Positions 32,463 through 40,706 of a DNA stretch of 64,000 nt are shown piece by piece. The notes beneath the pieces are model-generated. The model was not told where the DNA came from. It ran no database searches and saw only the letters and a list, made by a program, of their open reading frames with translations. Source of the DNA: Caldicellulosiruptor kronotskyensis 2002 (GTDB taxonomy: Bacteria > Bacillota > Thermoanaerobacteria > Caldicellulosiruptorales > Caldicellulosiruptoraceae); assembly GCF_000166775.1 (NCBI RefSeq), contig NC_014720.1, forward strand, positions 1,730,501-1,794,500, given 5' to 3'. Position 1 is the first letter of the stretch, and every line of letters starts with the position of its first letter. Position numbers and translations under genes: made by a program.

Positions 32463-32486
32463 AAAGAGGGGAATGTTCCCCTCTTT
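32463..32486. terminator. hairpin after the regulator gene
   Basis: AAAGAGGGGAA and TTCCCCTCTTT (11 bp, 2-base loop) directly follow the stop codon. No long T tract follows on the plus strand, so termination strength is uncertain. Confidence 0.6.
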
Positions 32487-32521
32487 CGAGCTCTCAAGCT
32501 TTTAATTACTTTCTATGTAAA

Positions 32522-32953
32522 CTATGAAGCTCTCACAACTCTTTTTAAAAATCGAATATCAATTTCATGCTCAACTGTCATGTCACGTAAATACTCAAAC
32601 CCTTCTTTTAATCTTCCTGTCTGCTGCTCTAAATTGTCAAATCTCTTGTACACCTCATCTCTGAACATAATCATCTCTGTTCGAAATTCAGTCAAGAATG
32701 CAACCTGATCATATACAGCGTTCATTCTTCTTGTCAGTTCTTTGTTACTTTCTTTTAATATAACAATATCTTGTTTAATAACCTGAACATCTTGCTCAAG
32801 CTTTGCAACTCTTTGCTCAACCATATCAAGTCTCTGCTCAACCATATCAAGTCTTTGCTCAATCTTATCTAATCTTTTCTCAATAGTATCAAGTCGCCCA
32901 TTAATCTTTTCAAGATTTGCAATTATAGCTTGCAAAATATCATTTTCTAGCAT
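32522..32953 (-). CDS. coiled-coil protein with heptad repeats
   Basis: This protein of 143 residues is almost wholly coiled coil. Tandem heptads such as RLDMVEQ RLDMVEQ RVAKLEQ lie at about 30-65. These are encoded by near-identical 21-bp repeats around 32810-32890. I chose the ATG at 32953 because AGGAGG lies 6 bases upstream; a TTG seven codons earlier lacks a site. There is no membrane segment or catalytic motif. Short coiled-coil proteins of this kind are common in thermophilic Firmicutes and are of unknown role. Confidence 0.8.
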   Translation of the reverse strand: MLENDILQAIIANLEKINGRLDTIEKRLDKIEQRLDMVEQRLDMVEQRVAKLEQDVQVIKQDIVILKESNKELTRRMNAVYDQVAFLTEFRTEMIMFRDEVYKRFDNLEQQTGRLKEGFEYLRDMTVEHEIDIRFLKRVVRAS

Positions 32954-33024
32954 TTTTGCCTCCTGAGTTTTCAAATTTTATATAAAGATTATATCATATT
33001 TCTTCTACCAATTTTTCTTGTATT

Positions 33025-33690
33025 TTATCCCATATCTTTCATAAGCTGAATTTGATCTCTTGCAAGTTCGAGAATATGAGGATTGTTTTTTGCTTCTTTG
33101 CTGGATATAAGCTTTGAAAACCATTTTCTTGCCTCGTCAAGGTCACCTACTCGTCTTGAAAGCTCACCTATCAAATACATGACCGTTGCCAAATCTATTT
33201 CATCAGCTGACCCTTCTTCATGTTCAAATGCATCCTTATATGTTTGAAGAGCAAGTCTTTGAAATTCAAGCTCTTTTTCTTTATCATGACTTAGTCTGTA
33301 GAGCCATGAAATTCTCAGCAGAATTCCTGCAACCTCATATTTGTTGATTTTTTTCTTAGACGTTGCTGTTATCAAAGCAAGCTTATATAGCAGAATAGCA
33401 TCATCTACTGTTCTTTCAAATGGAATCTCTCTTTTTACCCACTTTGAAGCAACCTTTTCTTTTAATGATTCTACATCCCATTTTGTAAGTTTCCCAAAAT
33501 TTTTGCTAAGCGCTGCATAACCGCATTCCCCGCAGACTATAACATCATATAAAAGAGGGTTGACGCCCTTGTAGTAAACACAAAGGTCAGTATCCCGGCT
33601 CTCTACATAAATTGCTGAACTTTTTACAAATGGTGCTTTGATTATGCTACCACATACAGGGCACTCTAATGTCTTTTCATAAATGTCCAT
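33025..33690 (-). CDS. DUF2225-type protein with zinc-ribbon and TPR-like part
   Basis: This protein of about 221 residues opens with an N-terminal zinc-binding part: CPVCGS near residue 10 and CGECGYAA around residue 56, four cysteines in CxxC pairs. A helical, TPR-like C-terminal half follows (LDEARKWFSKLISSKEAKNN). This is the layout of DUF2225 proteins, whose function is unknown. I placed the start at 33690 (MDIYEKTLECPVCG) because AAGGGAGAGG lies upstream and a longer frame would overlap the vanW-like gene. It is the last gene of the long minus-strand run. Confidence 0.85.
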   Translation of the reverse strand: MDIYEKTLECPVCGSIIKAPFVKSSAIYVESRDTDLCVYYKGVNPLLYDVIVCGECGYAALSKNFGKLTKWDVESLKEKVASKWVKREIPFERTVDDAILLYKLALITATSKKKINKYEVAGILLRISWLYRLSHDKEKELEFQRLALQTYKDAFEHEEGSADEIDLATVMYLIGELSRRVGDLDEARKWFSKLISSKEAKNNPHILELARDQIQLMKDMG

Positions 33691-33709
33691 TTTTCTTATC
33701 CTCTCCCTT

Positions 33710-35086
33710 TTACTCATAAACAGATGAAGAGACAGTCTCTTTTGCTTTTGTTCCAACCAGGATCACAGCATTTACAGGTTTATAATAGTCATATGACAGA
33801 AGCTTTCTTTCTATTAACCTGCCATCTTTATAAACAAGCATATAAGTTTTTACCTTTAAGCCATTCTGGGGTTTATTGGAAAGCTTTTCTACTCCTTGAG
33901 GAAGTGTTGGATCATTTTTGTAGACTTTTTTATAAGGTACCCTTTCAATTATTTCCGATTCGAATTTGACAATTTCAGCCTTATGATTGTTTTTGCCATA
34001 GAGGTTGACTGTCACAGTATTTTTGGAAGTATAACTTTCAACATAGATAGGCGCATTTGTTGTATTTTTGAATTTAAAATCTATTGAACCTGAAGCAATT
34101 GTTGCATCCCTGCCAGGTGGCACGTACGAAATTAGAGCTGAATGTGGTGCTCTTTCCACAACCTTCAGCTGGGCCATCAAAACTGCATTGTACATAGTGG
34201 TTGCTATTTGACAAAGCCCTCCACCAACACCGTCTACAAACTCATTATTGACAATAACTTTTGCAATTTTAAAACCATTCTCGACTGTTACAGGTCCAAT
34301 TACCTTTGACAGCGAAAATATTTCGCCCGGCATCACTAAGCTACCATTTATCTTTTTGGCAGCTACCCTTATATTTTCGCTTCTTGCAACATTTGAACTA
34401 TCAAACTTTGTGGTAAATGAACCTATTATTTCTTTTACTTTTGATAGCTCACTTGCTGTGATTCGCGGAGTTATTTTTAAAAATCTTGCATAAACCTTGC
34501 CTTCTTGCTTGTTTTTAATCATGTCTTTTAATTTATTCAAAAGATAGCCATAATCAAGTTTTTTACCTATTCTCTCTGGAGTTATAACAAACTGGTCTCC
34601 TACTTTTTTGATACTTGCATTAACAGGCGATTGATAGTATGTGTTAAAAAGTTCATCTACAAACTTTTTGAGTTTGTTTTCATCATATTCGAAATTAAGT
34701 CTTATGACCACCGGATTTTCATAAACCTTTTTTATTTCTTTGAACCGTGTTGCAAAATTACCCTTTCTGCCAATTGAATATGCCTTTTCTACTGCCTTGT
34801 CTATATCAATCTTTATTCCAAGAGAAGAATACTCAAGAAAATAGCTTTTGTCTTCAACTATAACTTCAATTTTTTTGTTCTGCAGTGGCTCAAAATAAGT
34901 CTTTTTTAAAAGCTCAAGAGCCTCTTCTGTGGTAAGTCCACCCAAATGAACACCCTCAACATAAACACCTTTATAAATCCTATCTGTATCAAGAACTTTC
35001 GTAACATTGGTATAAAGAGTATATCCCAGAACTGTGCTTGTTATCAAAAGCACCACTACAATCCCAATTAATATAAACCTTTTCAC
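33710..35086 (-). CDS. VanW-family protein, membrane-anchored
   Basis: This 458-residue protein has one N-terminal transmembrane anchor (residues about 5-25) and an extracytoplasmic body. A peptidoglycan-binding-like domain comes first. Next is the VanW core, with IFSLSKVIGPVTVENGFK and GGGLCQIATTMYNA. The C-terminal part ends with a G5-like segment. VanW proteins occur beside glycopeptide-resistance genes and in many Gram-positive bacteria without them; the molecular role is unknown. No van ligase or sensor is visible here, so no resistance is implied. It follows the oxidoreductase genes by only 8 bases. Confidence 0.9.
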   Translation of the reverse strand: MKRFILIGIVVVLLITSTVLGYTLYTNVTKVLDTDRIYKGVYVEGVHLGGLTTEEALELLKKTYFEPLQNKKIEVIVEDKSYFLEYSSLGIKIDIDKAVEKAYSIGRKGNFATRFKEIKKVYENPVVIRLNFEYDENKLKKFVDELFNTYYQSPVNASIKKVGDQFVITPERIGKKLDYGYLLNKLKDMIKNKQEGKVYARFLKITPRITASELSKVKEIIGSFTTKFDSSNVARSENIRVAAKKINGSLVMPGEIFSLSKVIGPVTVENGFKIAKVIVNNEFVDGVGGGLCQIATTMYNAVLMAQLKVVERAPHSALISYVPPGRDATIASGSIDFKFKNTTNAPIYVESYTSKNTVTVNLYGKNNHKAEIVKFESEIIERVPYKKVYKNDPTLPQGVEKLSNKPQNGLKVKTYMLVYKDGRLIERKLLSYDYYKPVNAVILVGTKAKETVSSSVYE

Positions 35087-35094
35087 CTCAAATT

Positions 35095-35640
35095 TTACCC
35101 CCGTCCAGCAATTGCTTCAAAGCCCTTTTCAAGAGCCAAACAGTTTAAATTATAAATTTCTTCTGTTTTTGAAAACTCTCTTAAAACACCTTTTGCCTCG
35201 TTAACTGAAAAGTTTTGTTTTATTGCCAAATATGCACCAAACATTACGATGTTTGCAACTCGAACATTCCCTACACTTGAAGCAATCTCAGTTGCCGGAA
35301 TATAATGAACATTTATATCATCTCTATTTGCACAGATATCCACAAGAGAACTGTTCACAAGTAAAAGCCCACTTTTTTTTATCGCAGGTTCAAATTTTTC
35401 AAGCGATGGTTTATTTAAAACAAATAATGTATCGGGATTGAACACAACAGGAGAACCAATCATATCACTTGAGATTATAACACTGCAGTTCGCTGTCCCA
35501 CCCCTCATTTCAGGTCCGTACGACGGAAGCCATGACACATTAAACCCCCTTTTCATTCCAAGATGGGCAAATACCTGTCCTAAAAAAAGAATACCCTGCC
35601 CACCAAATCCTGCAATTAATATCTCCTCTGTCATCTTCAA
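35095..35640 (-). CDS. 2-oxoacid:ferredoxin oxidoreductase, gamma subunit
   Basis: This 181-residue subunit has the family's IAGFGGQGILFLGQ nucleotide-like loop near the N-terminus and SYGPEMRGGTANCSV, both characteristic of the gamma subunit of pyruvate/2-ketoisovalerate/2-oxoglutarate:ferredoxin oxidoreductases. It overlaps the beta-subunit gene by 4 bases. With ferredoxin, alpha and beta upstream it completes a four-subunit enzyme that oxidatively decarboxylates a 2-oxoacid to its acyl-CoA with reduction of ferredoxin. Confidence 0.92.
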   Translation of the reverse strand: MKMTEEILIAGFGGQGILFLGQVFAHLGMKRGFNVSWLPSYGPEMRGGTANCSVIISSDMIGSPVVFNPDTLFVLNKPSLEKFEPAIKKSGLLLVNSSLVDICANRDDINVHYIPATEIASSVGNVRVANIVMFGAYLAIKQNFSVNEAKGVLREFSKTEEIYNLNCLALEKGFEAIAGRG

Positions 35641-36386
35641 ATTCCCCTGCCTTTATCTTTGAAAATTCCTATACTGTAGTATTTTAGTACCTCATTTTCT
35701 ATTCTCTTCATACTCTCACAAGGTGGAAGTCCCCAGTTTGTAGGGCAGTTTGAGAGCACTTCTATAATAGAAAAACCTTCATTGTTCATCTGAACTTCAA
35801 AAGCTCTTTTTATCGCTTTTTTGGTAAACTCAATATTTTTTAAGTTATGTATTGAAGTTCTTGCAACAAAGGCAACACCATCAAGTGGCACAAGCATTTC
35901 ACAAAGTTTTATATGATAACCTTGTACTTTTGGGTCACGTCCATATGGAGATGAAACTGTTACCTGTCCAGGAATTGTTGTCGGTGCCATCTGACCACCT
36001 GTCATAGCATAAACTCCGTTGTTTACAAATATAGCTGTAAAGTTTTCACCTCTGGTTGCTGCATGTATAACCTCAGATGTTCCAATGGCTGCAATGTCCC
36101 CGTCGCCTTGATATGAAAATACAAGAGCGTCTGGAATACACCTTTTTACACCAGTTGCAGCGGCGGTGGCTCTCCCATGAGCTGCTGCCACAAAGTCAAA
36201 ATTAAAATAGTCATATATAAAAACCGCACAGCCAACAGGCGCAACACCTATTATTTTACTCTCTTTGTAATCCTCGTCAATAACCTCAGCAATCAATCTG
36301 TGAATGATTCCGTGACCGCACCCTGGACAATAATGCATACTCTCTTTTGTCAAACACTCTGGTCTTTTGAACACCATCTTAATCAT
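35637..36386 (-). CDS. 2-oxoacid:ferredoxin oxidoreductase, beta (TPP-binding) subunit
   Basis: This 249-residue subunit binds thiamine diphosphate. YCPGCGHGIIHRL near residues 19-31 and SYQGDGDIAAIG with the GDG metal-binding motif are typical. AVYAMTGGQMAPTT follows. It lacks the extra cysteines of the beta subunit of pyruvate:ferredoxin oxidoreductases that carry their own cluster, in line with the 2-oxoglutarate or 2-oxoisovalerate type. It lies 30 bases after the alpha gene. Confidence 0.92.
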   Translation of the reverse strand: MIKMVFKRPECLTKESMHYCPGCGHGIIHRLIAEVIDEDYKESKIIGVAPVGCAVFIYDYFNFDFVAAAHGRATAAATGVKRCIPDALVFSYQGDGDIAAIGTSEVIHAATRGENFTAIFVNNGVYAMTGGQMAPTTIPGQVTVSSPYGRDPKVQGYHIKLCEMLVPLDGVAFVARTSIHNLKNIEFTKKAIKRAFEVQMNNEGFSIIEVLSNCPTNWGLPPCESMKRIENEVLKYYSIGIFKDKGRGI

Positions 36387-36416
36387 CTTCCTCTCAAATT
36401 TAGTGTACCTGACTTG

Positions 36417-37469
36417 CTACTTTTTAAGAGAATAATAAAAATCAACTACTTCTTGAATTGTAGGAACTATGCCACCTGTTCTTCCATAAAAGTGTATTTC
36501 TTTTTTCCCTTCTACCGATAGTTTTACATCTTCAAGCATTTGTCCCAGATTCATCTCAATGTCAATAAAAAATTCTACTTCCTCTTTTGATGCATATCTT
36601 TTTAGCTCATTTTCTGGAAATGGCCAAAGCGTAATTGGTCTTACAAGCCCAACCTTCTCGCCTGCTTGTCTTAACCTGTTTACAGCACTTTTTACAATCC
36701 TTGCACACATTCCAAATGAGACAAAAATAACCCTTGCATCGTCTGTCAAATACTCTTCAACCATTACTTCATTTTCTTTTATCTTTTTGTATTTTTCCAT
36801 TAACATAAAATTATGCTTTTCAAGTTCCTCTGGAACAATATAAAGCGAATTTGTTACCCTTTTTTCTCTATTCCTGTCACCCGTCACCGCCCATGGTTTT
36901 TCTACCTTTTGTGGTTGATAGTTTTCGTCGAACTCAACAACCTCCATCATCTGTCCAAGCATTCCATCACCTAAAATCATAACAGGGTTTCGGTACTTGT
37001 CTGCAAGGTCAAATGCCTTCATTGTAAGCTCTACAGCTTCTTGTACAGAAGAGGGAGCAAGTACAATCACCTTATAATCTCCATGCCCGCCACCTTTTGT
37101 AGCCTGAAGATAATCAGATTGGGCAGCATTTATATTACCAAGCCCAGGTCCACCTCTCATAATGTTTACAATCACGCAAGGAAGCTGAGCACCTGCTAAA
37201 TATGATATACCCTCTTGTTTTAAGCTTATCCCTGGACCAGACGACGATGTCATAACTCGCTTGCCACAGCTTGATGCGCCGTAAGCCATGTTAATTGCTC
37301 CAACTTCGCTCTCTGCCTGGATAAAAACACCGCCACTTTTTAAAAGCTTTTTAGCCATATACTGCAAAAGTTCTGTCTGAGGTGTGATTGGATACCCAAA
37401 GAAACATTCACAGCCAGCCCTCAGTGCTGCCTCAGCAATGGCTTCGTTACCTTTCATAAGAATTTTCAA
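36417..37469 (-). CDS. vorB: 2-oxoacid:ferredoxin oxidoreductase, alpha subunit (VorB/KorA type)
   Basis: This 350-residue subunit includes GNEAIAEAALRAGCECFFGY and PITPQTELLQYM at the start, the TSSSGPGISLKQEG block and a transketolase C-terminal-like domain (VRPITLWPFPEN). The length and subunit order fit 3-methyl-2-oxobutanoate (branched-chain) oxidoreductases, but 2-oxoglutarate cannot be excluded. It follows its ferredoxin subunit by 3 bases. Confidence 0.9.
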   Translation of the reverse strand: MKILMKGNEAIAEAALRAGCECFFGYPITPQTELLQYMAKKLLKSGGVFIQAESEVGAINMAYGASSCGKRVMTSSSGPGISLKQEGISYLAGAQLPCVIVNIMRGGPGLGNINAAQSDYLQATKGGGHGDYKVIVLAPSSVQEAVELTMKAFDLADKYRNPVMILGDGMLGQMMEVVEFDENYQPQKVEKPWAVTGDRNREKRVTNSLYIVPEELEKHNFMLMEKYKKIKENEVMVEEYLTDDARVIFVSFGMCARIVKSAVNRLRQAGEKVGLVRPITLWPFPENELKRYASKEEVEFFIDIEMNLGQMLEDVKLSVEGKKEIHFYGRTGGIVPTIQEVVDFYYSLKK

Positions 37470-37472
37470 AGT

Positions 37473-37691
37473 TTACTCACCTACCTCAAACACTATATCA
37501 GGACAAACCTTATAACAGCTTCCACAGCCAATACATGAGGTTTGGTCTTTTACTTCAACAGGGTTATACCCTTTTTTGTTTATTCTGCTCCTGTCTATAT
37601 ACAAGATTTTCTTGGGACAGATTCCCACACAAAGTCCACAACTTTTGCATTTATCATATTCGATTTTGAGTTTCAACTTTTCAACCTCCAT
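37473..37691 (-). CDS. 4Fe-4S ferredoxin subunit of the 2-oxoacid oxidoreductase
   Basis: This 72-residue protein has two CxxCxxCxxxCP clusters (CKSCGLCVGICPK and CIGCGSCYKVCPD), each binding one 4Fe-4S centre. It is the first gene of the oxidoreductase set and should act as its delta subunit, passing electrons to soluble ferredoxin. Confidence 0.93.
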   Translation of the reverse strand: MEVEKLKLKIEYDKCKSCGLCVGICPKKILYIDRSRINKKGYNPVEVKDQTSCIGCGSCYKVCPDIVFEVGE

Positions 37692-37700
37692 AATGGCTTC

Positions 37701-38390
37701 TTATCTTATTATATACCTTTTAATGGCATATACAAGAGAATATTTTTTTATTTCTTCTAAAAGCTCTTCTTCAAATAGATTCTCTTCAACTACAGTAAGA
37801 ATATAGGGAATATCTTTTTTTTCAGCTACGTTTTGGATAATTTTTAGGCTTCTTATAATATCTTCTGGTTTTGTTTCTGAAAGAAGATGAGAATTATTTA
37901 TAATAGCTGTAATGTTCATCCCCAGAATGCTCTCAATTTCATGCATGTTCTGCAAGATTTCTTCCTCATTTGAATTAAACGGCCTGTATATGTTGGCAAC
38001 ATAAAAAACACTGTACCCTTTTTTGTCAAGCAACTCTTTGAACTGACCAACAACTCTACTGCCAAGCTCATCTCCACCTACATCTATTATGTTGACTCCG
38101 TTTAAACTGCTCAGCGCTTCAAAAACCCTGCCAGAAAGAACCGGAAGATCTATGCTTTTGTCTTCAAAGTGTATTGAAATAAAATTTATATTTTTATTCT
38201 CAATAATATGCTTAATACTTCTCAGGTTATAATAAAAATTTATTACATCTGCATCGATTAAATTCACTTTGAAAAACTCCCCAAGCTCTAAAGAAACATT
38301 CAGAGCTATCTCACTTTTGCCGCTTCCCGCCGTCCCAACAAAGATGTTTGTTTTCCTGTTGACAAAACTCAAAGGTACCGTCATGCACAT
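37701..38390 (-). CDS. P-loop NTPase between the hyp and oxidoreductase genes
   Basis: This protein of about 229 residues has a Walker A GTAGSGKSE near residue 20, an NLIDADVIN acidic stretch and an IIDVGGDELG Walker-B-like strand. It resembles the SIMIBI/MinD-like P-loop class without a clear family name. I chose the ATG at 38390 because GAGGG lies 8 bases upstream. It sits 33 bases downstream of hypE and 9 bases before the ferredoxin gene, so it belongs to the same transcript. A role in cofactor or metal delivery for one of the two metalloenzymes is possible but unproven. Confidence 0.75.
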   Translation of the reverse strand: MCMTVPLSFVNRKTNIFVGTAGSGKSEIALNVSLELGEFFKVNLIDADVINFYYNLRSIKHIIENKNINFISIHFEDKSIDLPVLSGRVFEALSSLNGVNIIDVGGDELGSRVVGQFKELLDKKGYSVFYVANIYRPFNSNEEEILQNMHEIESILGMNITAIINNSHLLSETKPEDIIRSLKIIQNVAEKKDIPYILTVVEENLFEEELLEEIKKYSLVYAIKRYIIR

Positions 38391-38423
38391 TCTTTTCACC
38401 CTCATCTCAGTCACAAATTTTTC

Positions 38424-39425
38424 TTAGCAAATCCTTGGTAACATTTCATAATAAAGCATGTCCAAAATTCTCGTACCGCCAAAGGTGGTTGACAGATATA
38501 CTCTCTTTTCCCTACTTTCTTCTACTTTCCCAATCTCACATGCAAACCTGTTGTACTTTTTCAAAATCTCAATAGCTTTCTCTTTTTCATCACCATTTAC
38601 TATGGCAACAAACCTACCTTCACAAGCAAGATAATAACTATCCAGCCCCAGAATATCGCACAGAGCTTTTACCTCATCTGCCACAGGTATTTTTTCTTCC
38701 TCAACTTTTATATCAAAGCCAGACTTTTGGACAATCTCATTTAAAGCTGTTGCAAGCCCACCTCTTGTAAGGTCTTTCATATACGCAACATCTACCTCTT
38801 GCATCAGCTCTGAAATTACATCTAACAAAAGCCCACAATCGGATTCTATCCTGTCTTCAAACCCAAGGTCTTCATTGTGAGAATATATGCATGCTCCGTG
38901 TCTTCCTATATCCCCACTGACAATTACAACTTGATTACCTTTTATTCTTGAAATCGAAGGCATTTTTTGGGTATCTCTTGCAACACCCAATCCAGTCGTA
39001 TTTATAAATATCCCATCTGCCGCACCTTTTTCTACAACCTTTGTATCCCCTGCAACAACTTCAACCTTTGCTAAATCTGCATATCTCTTTATTGATCTTG
39101 TGATCTTCTCTAAATCATCTATTGAAAATCCTTCTTCAATTATAAAAGAAACGGTAATATACTTTGGTTCAAGTCCTGCAACAGCTAAGTCATTTACCGT
39201 ACCACATACTGAAAGCTTTCCAATATCTCCTCCTTTAAAAAAATATGGCTTTACTACAAATGAATCTGTTGATATTCCCACTTTCATACCGTTTAAAGAA
39301 AATACTGTTGAATCATCTCCGCTTTTCAATATTTCAGAACCGAATATTGGCTTGAAAAGGTTGTCAATCAGCTCATATGTCTGTTTTCCGCCATTGCCAT
39401 GTTCCTTACGAATAGTCCTCATCAT
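38424..39425 (-). CDS. hypE: hydrogenase maturation protein HypE
   Basis: HypE dehydrates the carbamoylated C-terminal cysteine to a thiocyanate, the cyanide donor for the NiFe centre. It belongs to the PurM-like ATPase fold and has about 333 residues here. KSGDDSTVFSLNG and VVAGDTKVVEKG are ATP-binding blocks. The chain ends exactly in PRIC, the required C-terminal cysteine. The start ATG at 39425 overlaps the hypD stop (ATGA); a longer frame to 39509 would overlap hypD heavily. Confidence 0.95.
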   Translation of the reverse strand: MMRTIRKEHGNGGKQTYELIDNLFKPIFGSEILKSGDDSTVFSLNGMKVGISTDSFVVKPYFFKGGDIGKLSVCGTVNDLAVAGLEPKYITVSFIIEEGFSIDDLEKITRSIKRYADLAKVEVVAGDTKVVEKGAADGIFINTTGLGVARDTQKMPSISRIKGNQVVIVSGDIGRHGACIYSHNEDLGFEDRIESDCGLLLDVISELMQEVDVAYMKDLTRGGLATALNEIVQKSGFDIKVEEEKIPVADEVKALCDILGLDSYYLACEGRFVAIVNGDEKEKAIEILKKYNRFACEIGKVEESREKRVYLSTTFGGTRILDMLYYEMLPRIC

Positions 39426-40477
39426 TTCCACTTCCCAAATCTGAAATATGCATTGCAAGAACCTTCTTGTGATACCATACACGCCCCTTTTGGTGTCTGA
39501 GGTGTGCATACCTTTTCAAAAAGAGGACATTCAAAAGGCTTTAATTTGCCTGTGAGCACATCTGCACATCTGCATGCAGAATTAGAAAAACTTTCATAGT
39601 CATATTTAAGCTGGACTGAAAAGGAAGAATACTCACTTTTAAGTCTCAACCCACCACCCTCAATCAAGCCAAGTCCTCTAAAATACGCATCAGTTCTTTC
39701 AAAAAATCTCTCTATATACCTTTTTGCAACTGTGTTACCCTCTTTTTTTACAACTCTTTTGTACTCATTTTTTACAGTAAAATCATTATCTAAGATACTT
39801 TGTGTTAAACTCAGCAAAGAAAGCAGAATATCATACTTTTCAAATCCAGATATAACAGAAGGAATCTCAAACTCCTCAACAAACTTAAATCCATCAACAC
39901 CCAAGATTGTTGCAACATGTCCTGGCAGGATAAGTCCATCCACTTTTATGTGATCTTTTAAGAGGACTTTCAGCGGCTGGTCAATGGTTTTAAGCTCACA
40001 TGCAAACTTGACATTTTTCAAATCCTTTTCCAATACCTTTTCCAGGCTCAGAGCAAAGGCTGGAACTGTGGTCTCAAACCCTACTGCAGCAATTATTGCT
40101 TCTTCATCCTCGGCTATATTCTCAACAGCATCAACCGGTGAGTACATAATTTTAATTTTGGCACCATTTGATTTTGCCTCAGCTAAAGACATACTCTTGC
40201 CTGGAACTTTCATAAGGTCTCCAAAAGTGTAGATAGTATAGTTCATTTTTGCAAGCTCAATGAGATTATCTATATACCCTTCATGAGTTACGCAAACTGG
40301 GCAGCCAGGACCTGAAATAAAATCTATATATCCTTTAAAAAGAGTATGAAAACCGTTTCTGTAAATTGAAACAGTATGGGTGCCACACACCTCAATTATT
40401 CTTAGCTGCCTGCCCATCTTTTCAATGTTGTTTTTTATTGTGTTAATAATAGTATTTGCCTTTTCAAGAGTTTGCAT
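39422..40477 (-). CDS. hypD: hydrogenase maturation protein HypD
   Basis: HypD is the Fe-S scaffold on which the Fe(CN)2CO unit is assembled together with HypC. The 351-residue protein shows the conserved motifs EVCGTHT, ISGPGCPVCVT and GFETTVPAF, and a cysteine-rich C-terminus (CRCADVLTGKLKPFECPLF). It overlaps hypC by 14 bases and hypE by 4 bases. Confidence 0.96.
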   Translation of the reverse strand: MQTLEKANTIINTIKNNIEKMGRQLRIIEVCGTHTVSIYRNGFHTLFKGYIDFISGPGCPVCVTHEGYIDNLIELAKMNYTIYTFGDLMKVPGKSMSLAEAKSNGAKIKIMYSPVDAVENIAEDEEAIIAAVGFETTVPAFALSLEKVLEKDLKNVKFACELKTIDQPLKVLLKDHIKVDGLILPGHVATILGVDGFKFVEEFEIPSVISGFEKYDILLSLLSLTQSILDNDFTVKNEYKRVVKKEGNTVAKRYIERFFERTDAYFRGLGLIEGGGLRLKSEYSSFSVQLKYDYESFSNSACRCADVLTGKLKPFECPLFEKVCTPQTPKGACMVSQEGSCNAYFRFGKWK

Positions 40478-40691
40478 TTCTTACCTCACCAAAAAGTTTT
40501 TCTATTTTCTCGGCTTCTTTTTCATCTATTTTTTCAATTGCAACTCCTGAGTGAATAAGCAAATAATCACCAACAGCAAGCTCTTTTATGAGAGACACAT
40601 TTACAGTTTTCTTTAAACCTAAATAGTCAACAATAGCTTTCTTACCATCTTCTAAAATTTCAATCACTTTTGCAGGATACCCTAAACACAT
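40464..40691 (-). CDS. hypC: hydrogenase maturation chaperone HypC
   Basis: The 75-residue protein starts MCLGYPAKVIEI, with the invariant Cys2 that binds HypD and the iron unit. DYLLIHSGVAIEKIDEKEA is the other family block. It lies between hypF and hypD, as in many hyp clusters. Confidence 0.96.
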   Translation of the reverse strand: MCLGYPAKVIEILEDGKKAIVDYLGLKKTVNVSLIKELAVGDYLLIHSGVAIEKIDEKEAEKIEKLFGEVRNANS

Positions 40692-40706
40692 ATTTTTAAA
40701 ACTCCT

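Noticed and set aside
33710-35086. Glycopeptide resistance cluster
   Set aside because: Only a VanW-type protein is present, with no VanHAX ligase set and no VanRS regulators.
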